NCBI GenBank assembly: GCA_027298165.1 | Contig: JAPUGN010000080.1 | Span: 1 to 19,556, forward strand | DNA length: 19,556 nt | Reading direction: 5' to 3' | From: Nitrospinota bacterium | GTDB lineage: Bacteria; Nitrospinota; Nitrospinia; Nitrospinales; Nitrospinaceae | Shown here: piece after piece, positions 14,669-19,556 of the stretch | Numbering within the stretch: position 1 is the first letter of the stretch | Layout of the letters: each line of letters starts with the position of its first letter | Translations under genes and position numbers: made by a program | Notes under the pieces: model-generated | Seen by the model: the letters and a program-made list of their open reading frames with translations, nothing else | What the model was told of the DNA's origin: nothing | The model's database searches: none

Positions 14669-15748
14669 ATGAGCCTCGAAGCTTTTTTCTATGAGGTCAT
14701 TTCTCCCAAGCGTTCCCTGCACCTGATGCCGGTGTACGGCCTGCTGCGCGTGGTTGCGGTGGTGTATGCGCTGGTCCAAAGGGTGCGCGCCCGGTGTTAC
14801 CGCTTTAAAATTTTTCAGACGCACCGCCTGAGTTGCCGGGTGATCAGCATCGGCAATCTGACGTTGGGCGGCACCGGCAAGACGCCCACAGTGATGAAGG
14901 TGGCCGATATCCTTAAGCGGCAGGGATTCAAACCCGCCATCCTCAGCCGCGGTTACGGCGGCCAGTCGCGGGAACCCGTCAACGTGGTATCGGACGGGCA
15001 ATCCCTCCTGCTGAGTCCCGAAGCGGTGGGGGACGAACCGGTGATGATGGCCAAACGGCTGACGGGCATTCCCATTTTGACCGGACGCCGGCGTTACATA
15101 ACGGGGCAATACGCCATCGACCATTTTGGGGCCGACGTTCTGGTGCTGGACGATGGCTACCAACATCTGCCCCTGCACCGCGACCTCAACATTCTGTTAT
15201 GCGACGAAACTCATCCGTTCGGTAACGGTGTGGTGTTTCCCGCGGGTGAGTTGCGCGAACCGCTGTCCGCCGTGAAACGGGCCGACCTGATCTGCCTGAC
15301 CCGGTGCCGTGGAGAAGCCCACAGCAACCAGGTCGACGGGTGCAACCACCAACAGGTGCCGGTCGTCAAATCCGGATTCCGGGTGCAGTCGATCATCGAC
15401 ATCGGCTCGGGGGAGGAGTTGGGGATCGAAACGGTGCGGCACCAGCCGGTCGAGGCGTTTTGTGGCATCGCCCATCCGCTCGATTTTTTTCATACGCTGG
15501 AACAGGTACCGGTGCAGGTTGTGAACCAGAATTTTTTTCCGGACCATCACGAGTATTCCACTGAGGAGTTGCAGGCCATTGAAAATCGCGCCCGTCAGTC
15601 CGGCGCGAAGCTGATTGTCACCACCGAAAAGGATGCCGTCAAACTGCAGGGGCATGCGTTCAGCATGCCGGTGTACGCGGTGCGTATTGCTATGGAAATT
15701 CTGGAGGGACAGGAGGAGTGGGAACGGCACCTGTTCAATAAATTATAA
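14669..15748 (+). CDS. lpxK: Tetraacyldisaccharide 4'-kinase
   Basis: LpxK phosphorylates the 4' position of the lipid A disaccharide on the cytoplasmic face of the inner membrane, giving the substrate (lipid IVA) used by WaaA. The 359-residue protein has an N-terminal membrane-associated helix (about 20-40), the P-loop GNLTLGGTGKTP (62-73), the LSRGYGG motif (92-98), and DVLVLDDGYQH (156-166) with the catalytic Asp pair. Then come the FPAGELREP region and VVTTEKDAVKL-type kinase C-terminal motif (IVTTEKDAVKL). Length is slightly above the usual 320-340. GCGGA eight bases before the ATG is a weak ribosome site. It is divergent from waaA across 65 bases and probably begins a plus-strand operon. 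Confidence 0.96.
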   Translation: MSLEAFFYEVISPKRSLHLMPVYGLLRVVAVVYALVQRVRARCYRFKIFQTHRLSCRVISIGNLTLGGTGKTPTVMKVADILKRQGFKPAILSRGYGGQSREPVNVVSDGQSLLLSPEAVGDEPVMMAKRLTGIPILTGRRRYITGQYAIDHFGADVLVLDDGYQHLPLHRDLNILLCDETHPFGNGVVFPAGELREPLSAVKRADLICLTRCRGEAHSNQVDGCNHQQVPVVKSGFRVQSIIDIGSGEELGIETVRHQPVEAFCGIAHPLDFFHTLEQVPVQVVNQNFFPDHHEYSTEELQAIENRARQSGAKLIVTTEKDAVKLQGHAFSMPVYAVRIAMEILEGQEEWERHLFNKL

Positions 15749-15783
15749 TTCGTTGCCGCAGTGTTACGGCCCTATAAAAAATT

Positions 15784-16257
15784 ATGAATGAAACCAATTC
15801 GGATTTTTGGAAATCGCTGTCACCGGGTAAAGCTGCCGCATTGACAGTGCTGGTGCCGTCGCTTTATTTAGTGGCACTGGTGCTGGCGTGGTTTGCGCCG
15901 AAGCATTTCGGTTTCGGCATCCGCCCGCTCGTCTATGTCGGGTTGACGGTGGGGTTGTCCGGCGTGGCGTTGTGGACTGTAGCGATGATGTATCTCGGCA
16001 AATCCCTTGCGGTTCTGCCGGGAGGCGAGCGGCTGGTGACCCACGGCATCTACAAATATCTGAGGCATCCGGTGTATTTGGGAATCGATATGACCCTGCT
16101 CGGTTTGTTCCTGGCGGTGGGTTCGACCGCCGGGATGATTTATTTGTTTGTGGTGGTTCTGCCCCTGAACATCCTCCGCTCGCGCCTCGAAGAAAAGGCG
16201 CTCTTCCAAAAATTCGGCGACGCCTATAACACCTACCGCCAACAAACGTGGTTTTAA
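15784..16257 (+). CDS. ICMT/PEMT-like integral membrane methyltransferase
   Basis: A 157-residue inner-membrane protein with four or so hydrophobic segments. The C-terminal half has the hallmark of the isoprenylcysteine carboxyl methyltransferase / phospholipid methyltransferase group: GERLVTHGIYKYLRHPVYLG (82-100 region), a loop with the RLEEKAL acid pair (136-137) and FGDAYNTYRQQ. These residues bind S-adenosylmethionine and the lipid substrate in characterised members. The substrate here is unknown; bacterial homologues are not prenylcysteine enzymes in general. The gene lies 35 bases after lpxK, and its stop codon overlaps the ATG of the next gene (TAATG), so the three are probably one operon. 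Confidence 0.88.
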   Translation: MNETNSDFWKSLSPGKAAALTVLVPSLYLVALVLAWFAPKHFGFGIRPLVYVGLTVGLSGVALWTVAMMYLGKSLAVLPGGERLVTHGIYKYLRHPVYLGIDMTLLGLFLAVGSTAGMIYLFVVVLPLNILRSRLEEKALFQKFGDAYNTYRQQTWF

Positions 16258-18692
16258 TGTTTATGCAACGGAAGCAATGGCCCACGTGGGGGCATGTCGG
16301 GATGATTCTTGGGTGGATGAGTTTTGCCGGGGCCTCCCCCGCCTTTGCGGAACCGGAGGATGCCTCCATCTATTGGCAGGAGTCGACTCAAGGATTAGGT
16401 CAAGAGATTGTGGACGACCCGGCGTTGGTACAACTGCTGTTTGCCATGCCGCCGGACGTGATGGAAGAGGTGGCGGTGCCTGTCCGCCCGCCGCGGCAAC
16501 TGAAGGGTTGGCTGGGCATCACCATGCAGGAAGGCCCGCCGTTGTTTCCGAAAGGGGCCGACGATTTTGCCCCCACCCTGGAAGTGCTCAAGGTGTTTCC
16601 CCATTCCTCCGCCGAGCGCGCCGGGTTACTTCCCGGCGATATCATTCTGGCGGCCCACGGTGAACAGTTGTCCATCGGCAAAGAAAATTCGCTGATGATG
16701 AATTTCAACCGCCGGGTGCAGGACACCGGCGCCGGAAACATTCTGCGCCCGAAAATCAAACGCAGGACTCGGGAGATGGAGTTGCCGGTGGAGCTTTTTC
16801 AGAAACCGACCACACCGGTGTTCATCAAACCCTCCCGGTGGGAAGTGCTGGATTTGAAGGATTCCCTCCTGTATCGCATTCTGCGATCCAAAAACCGGCT
16901 GGAGGATTACGCGGCCACGGTCGAGGAAATGCGCGAACACACCACCCATGCGGTGACCACCGCCGTCAAAGGTAAAACCTACAATCCGTTTCGTCTGCAA
17001 GAAGTCAATGCCGTACTCAATCAACCGATGGATCTGCCGCTGATCTCGTATGGATTGACGGCCAGCCTGCGCAAAAACTTCATCGGTGGGCGGTTGAACA
17101 GTGGTGGCCTCATCCGTTCGGCCCTGCAGGAGCTGGACTTTAAAGTGGCTCAGAAGGCGCCGGGTAAAAGACCCGCCGATCTCGAACAACTGCTGGACCG
17201 CCTGCTGGCAGCGCTGGCGAGTGCCGAGGCCCTGCGCGACGAAGCATTGGCTCTGTTGACGCCGGATGAGCAAGACCTTCTGTATCGCGGCATCCGGCAT
17301 CTGATGGTGGACAGTCTTGAGCCCCGCGACCTGACCGACGAGGCCGCCTTGAAGAACCAACCCGTTATTACAGATTTTCTCAACACCGCCTTGAAGGTGG
17401 ATGTGCAGAAGTTGCTCACCGCTTCTTTCAATATTGCACAGGCGATCGATCTGGAAACGCTTGTGGAGTGGAAGGACAATCTGGATCAGTTTTCGCTGTT
17501 CCACGAAGGCTGGATCATCGAGCAAAAAGGTGACATCACTTACGTCTATACCCGGTACGGATTGATGATCGTCGGCGGAACCGGGGACCAGGTCTATGAA
17601 CAGGACGCGCTGTTGATCGTCGACCTCGGCGGCAACGACCGTTATCTGAACGGTGCCGGGGCTAGCCGCGTCGGCCATCCGTTCAGCGTGGTGATTGATT
17701 TCTCCGGTGACGACGTGTACCTGGCCGGTGCGGATCATGCCCAGGGTGCTGGTATTCTGGGCGGCGGGTTTCTGATCGACCTGGGAGGGAACGACCGCTA
17801 CCTGGCGGAAAGTTTCGCACAAGGCGCCGGGGTTCTGGGCGTCGGGATGCTGGTCGATACCGGCGGCCGGGACGAATACCGGTGCCATTCCTTTTGCCAG
17901 GGCGCGGGGTTTCTGGGAGTCGGCCTGATCGCCGAGTCGGACGGTAACGATCAATACAACGCCGCCGTTTATGCCCAGGGATTCGGCTTCGTCCGCGGAC
18001 TGGGTTTGATTCTCGAAGGGGAGGGCAACGACCGGTATTTTGCGGGGGGCGTTTATCCGGACCATCGCGAACCCGGCAAGGCTTATCTTTCCATGTCGCA
18101 GGGCTTCGGTTACGGTATCCGCCCGTGGGGCGACCTGGCCGGTGCTTCGGGCGGCATCGGTATTCTGGATGATGCCGGGGGCAACGACAACTACGTCGGC
18201 GATTATTTTTCGCAGGGCGCGGGCTACTGGTACGGCCTCGGAATACTGAACGACTCCGGGGGACACGATCTCTATACCGCCGGACGCTATTCGCAGGGTG
18301 CAGGAATTCATCTCGCCGCCGGGATTTTGAACGATGCGAACGGGGATGATCACTATATCGCCCGCTACGGGGTGTCGCAGGGTTGCGGACACGATCTGGC
18401 CGTCGGGTTTCTCTTGGACAACGGCGGCAACGACCGATATATTGGAGGCACCCTGTCCCAAGGCGCAGGCAACGGCAACGGCTTTGGCGTACTCGGCGAT
18501 AACGGCGGCAACGACGAATATTATTTGAGCGACCAAGGGCAGGGTCATGGCAATCCTGAAGCGTTTCGCGGACTGGACAGTTTCGGCATCCTGTTCGACA
18601 CCGGCGGCGGCGATGACCGTTATTCCCTGGGAGGACACAATAATAAAGTGAACCTCCACACCCAGTGGGGCATCCAGGCCGATCTCCCATAA
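16257..18692 (+). CDS. Exported PDZ protein with about twelve GGNDRY-type repeats
   Basis: An 811-residue secreted protein that I cannot assign to a named family. A signal peptide (basic MFMQRKQW, hydrophobic MILGWMSFAGA, cleavage after SPAFA near residue 31) is followed by a PDZ-like domain (about 84-180: KGWLGITMQEG, VLKVFPHSSAERAGLLPGDIIL). A helical middle (about 200-410) comes next. The C-terminal 350 residues are about 12 repeats of 26-28 residues with the core D-x-G-G-N-D-R-Y, usually followed by QGAG and a Gly-rich strand. Regularly spaced Gly-Asn-Asp suggests a calcium-stabilised beta-solenoid, by analogy only. No protease triad is visible. ATG at 16257 overlaps the previous stop (TAATG) without a ribosome site, so translation is probably coupled; a GTG three codons upstream would also be in frame. 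Confidence 0.9.
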   Translation: MFMQRKQWPTWGHVGMILGWMSFAGASPAFAEPEDASIYWQESTQGLGQEIVDDPALVQLLFAMPPDVMEEVAVPVRPPRQLKGWLGITMQEGPPLFPKGADDFAPTLEVLKVFPHSSAERAGLLPGDIILAAHGEQLSIGKENSLMMNFNRRVQDTGAGNILRPKIKRRTREMELPVELFQKPTTPVFIKPSRWEVLDLKDSLLYRILRSKNRLEDYAATVEEMREHTTHAVTTAVKGKTYNPFRLQEVNAVLNQPMDLPLISYGLTASLRKNFIGGRLNSGGLIRSALQELDFKVAQKAPGKRPADLEQLLDRLLAALASAEALRDEALALLTPDEQDLLYRGIRHLMVDSLEPRDLTDEAALKNQPVITDFLNTALKVDVQKLLTASFNIAQAIDLETLVEWKDNLDQFSLFHEGWIIEQKGDITYVYTRYGLMIVGGTGDQVYEQDALLIVDLGGNDRYLNGAGASRVGHPFSVVIDFSGDDVYLAGADHAQGAGILGGGFLIDLGGNDRYLAESFAQGAGVLGVGMLVDTGGRDEYRCHSFCQGAGFLGVGLIAESDGNDQYNAAVYAQGFGFVRGLGLILEGEGNDRYFAGGVYPDHREPGKAYLSMSQGFGYGIRPWGDLAGASGGIGILDDAGGNDNYVGDYFSQGAGYWYGLGILNDSGGHDLYTAGRYSQGAGIHLAAGILNDANGDDHYIARYGVSQGCGHDLAVGFLLDNGGNDRYIGGTLSQGAGNGNGFGVLGDNGGNDEYYLSDQGQGHGNPEAFRGLDSFGILFDTGGGDDRYSLGGHNNKVNLHTQWGIQADLP
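17628..18623 (+). repeat. Coding tandem repeats (GGNDRY units)
   Basis: About 12 diverged units of 78-84 bases encode the core GGNDRY. Core variants in order are GGNDRY, SGDDVY, GGNDRY, GGRDEY, DGNDQY, EGNDRY, GGNDNY, GGHDLY, NGDDHY, GGNDRY, GGNDEY and GGDDRY. Between the sixth and seventh the spacing doubles, with an insert containing YPDHREPGKAYLSMS. The units differ at the DNA level, so this is an old array. Confidence 0.9.
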
Positions 18693-18709
18693 CCTTTCCA
18701 ACCGATTTT

Positions 18710-19556
18710 ATGATGGCCGATGCATTGACGCGCGTTTTATTTCGAAAGCTCGTGAGCATGAGCGGGGACGATTATGAAAACGGCGAGGTGGTCATCGACC
18801 GCGGCCGCATTGTCGATCTGCACTCGGACGTCAGCGAATCGTTTGCCGGGGTCACCCATGATAAGTCCGATTGTTTGGTGCTCCCCGGTTTCGTGAATGC
18901 CCATTGTCATTTGTCGTTATCGGGCTTGAAGGGAAAAGTCGCCAGACAGGACCGGTTCGTCGACTGGATCCAATCGGTGGTGAGCGAAAACGCGGCTCTC
19001 TCCTGGCATGACCGGGTGTCCGCCATGCACACCGAGGCGCAGACGCTGATCGAATCCGGGGTCACTGCCTTGGCCGATTATTTTTCCCATACAGAGCTCC
19101 TGGTGGAATACCAGAACCTGCCCTTCCATCAGGTACTTTTTCTGGAGACCTTTGGTTTTCAGAAGGAGGTGGCGGAATCCAGGACCCGGGAGCTGGCAAC
19201 GCTTCTGCAGGAGCATCCCAATACCGGCTCGAAGGTGCAACTGGCGCTGGCGCCTCATGCGCCTTATTCCGTTTCGCCGGCGCTATTTCGGGAATTGAAA
19301 CAACTGGCCGAACGCATGGATTGCCGGTTGTCCTGTCACGTGGCCGAGGTGTCGGAAGAAGCTCAGTTTTTGCGAGATGGCAGTGGTGATTTGCTGGGAC
19401 TGCTCCACCAGCGGAATGCTTATGACCCCTCGTGGACCCCTCCCGGTGTCAGTCCTGTACGCTACCTGGAGCAGTTGGGCGCTCTACGGGAACTGGTCGC
19501 TATCCATTTGAATTTTATTGATGAAGAGGATTCCGACCGGCTGGCGGCCCATAACG
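18710..19556 (+). CDS. Amidohydrolase (deaminase-like), 3' end beyond window
   Basis: The first 282 residues of a metal-dependent amidohydrolase of the chlorohydrolase/TRZ/ATZ type. An N-terminal beta domain (ENGEVVIDRGRIVDLHSDV) leads to the metal motif LPGFVNAHCHLSLSGLKG (His65 and His67). Then come LALAPHAPYSVSP (His183), CRLSCHVAEVSEEAQF (His210) and AIHLNFIDEED (His266), all in family order. Related enzymes deaminate SAH/MTA, guanine or aminodeoxyfutalosine (menaquinone synthesis); the substrate cannot be fixed from this part. The last catalytic Asp lies outside. ATG at 18710 or the adjacent one at 18713 may start it; no ribosome site is clear. It begins 17 bases after the PDZ-repeat gene, so it may be in the same operon. 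Confidence 0.9.
   Translation, partial: MMADALTRVLFRKLVSMSGDDYENGEVVIDRGRIVDLHSDVSESFAGVTHDKSDCLVLPGFVNAHCHLSLSGLKGKVARQDRFVDWIQSVVSENAALSWHDRVSAMHTEAQTLIESGVTALADYFSHTELLVEYQNLPFHQVLFLETFGFQKEVAESRTRELATLLQEHPNTGSKVQLALAPHAPYSVSPALFRELKQLAERMDCRLSCHVAEVSEEAQFLRDGSGDLLGLLHQRNAYDPSWTPPGVSPVRYLEQLGALRELVAIHLNFIDEEDSDRLAAHN

Noticed and set aside
17628..18623. CRISPR-like periodicity
   Set aside because: The repeats are coding, diverged and in frame, with no constant repeat and variable spacer pattern.
16626..18701. A 691-codon open frame on the minus strand opposite the PDZ-repeat gene
   Set aside because: It mirrors the GGNDRY repeats, whose codon pattern keeps the opposite strand free of stops. 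It has no ribosome site or recognisable domain, and the plus strand has a clear signal peptide and PDZ.
17683..18759. A second long minus-strand frame rich in Arg, Gly and Pro
   Set aside because: Composition is typical of an out-of-frame reading of high-G+C coding DNA, and it overlaps a well-supported gene.

Overview
The window looks like a chromosomal segment of a Gram-negative, LPS-making bacterium with a moderately high G+C content. Outer-membrane genes (lptE, two waaA-type Kdo transferases, lpxK, an outer-membrane barrel, lipoproteins) make that secure. The order leuS-lptE-holA facing rpsT and the overall gene content fit a Nitrospinota or deltaproteobacterium-like lineage, but that placement is inference; nothing in the window fixes the phylum.

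Left edge (1-413): the C-terminal end of a tyrosine integrase abuts the 3' end of a tRNA-Ala(CGC) gene. This is the usual border of an integrated element, so the sequence to the left of the window is probably an island. Next (441-2333) come a DUF523-DUF1722 (YbgA-type) protein on the minus strand and, divergently, a small signalling protein with a degenerate receiver domain and an HPt domain. Then rpsT (TTG start) runs into the end of a minus-strand operon leuS-lptE-holA. holA carries an apparent frameshift at a run of seven G/C bases.

Middle (6965-10044): a compact metal-response operon on the plus strand. A MerR-type promoter with a perfect palindromic operator drives merR, a thioredoxin-like small protein, a secreted MerP-like heavy-metal-binding protein, an outer-membrane barrel and an NHL-repeat lipoprotein. 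MerR has the three cysteines expected for Hg(II). No merA or merT lies in the window, so the operon looks like an envelope-directed variant of a mercury-response system. I regard it as the most promising candidate for an undescribed system here. A sodium/solute symporter follows.

Right part (11607-19556): two tandem, unequal waaA paralogues and a small unknown gene form a minus-strand operon. Divergent from it are lpxK, an ICMT-like membrane methyltransferase, a large exported PDZ protein with about twelve GGNDRY-type repeats, and a truncated amidohydrolase that runs off the end. WaaA and LpxK act in consecutive parts of lipid A-Kdo synthesis, and LptE carries finished LPS to the outer membrane, so envelope biogenesis is the main theme. 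No rRNA, CRISPR array or insertion sequence was seen. No gene-free stretch exceeds 300 bases.
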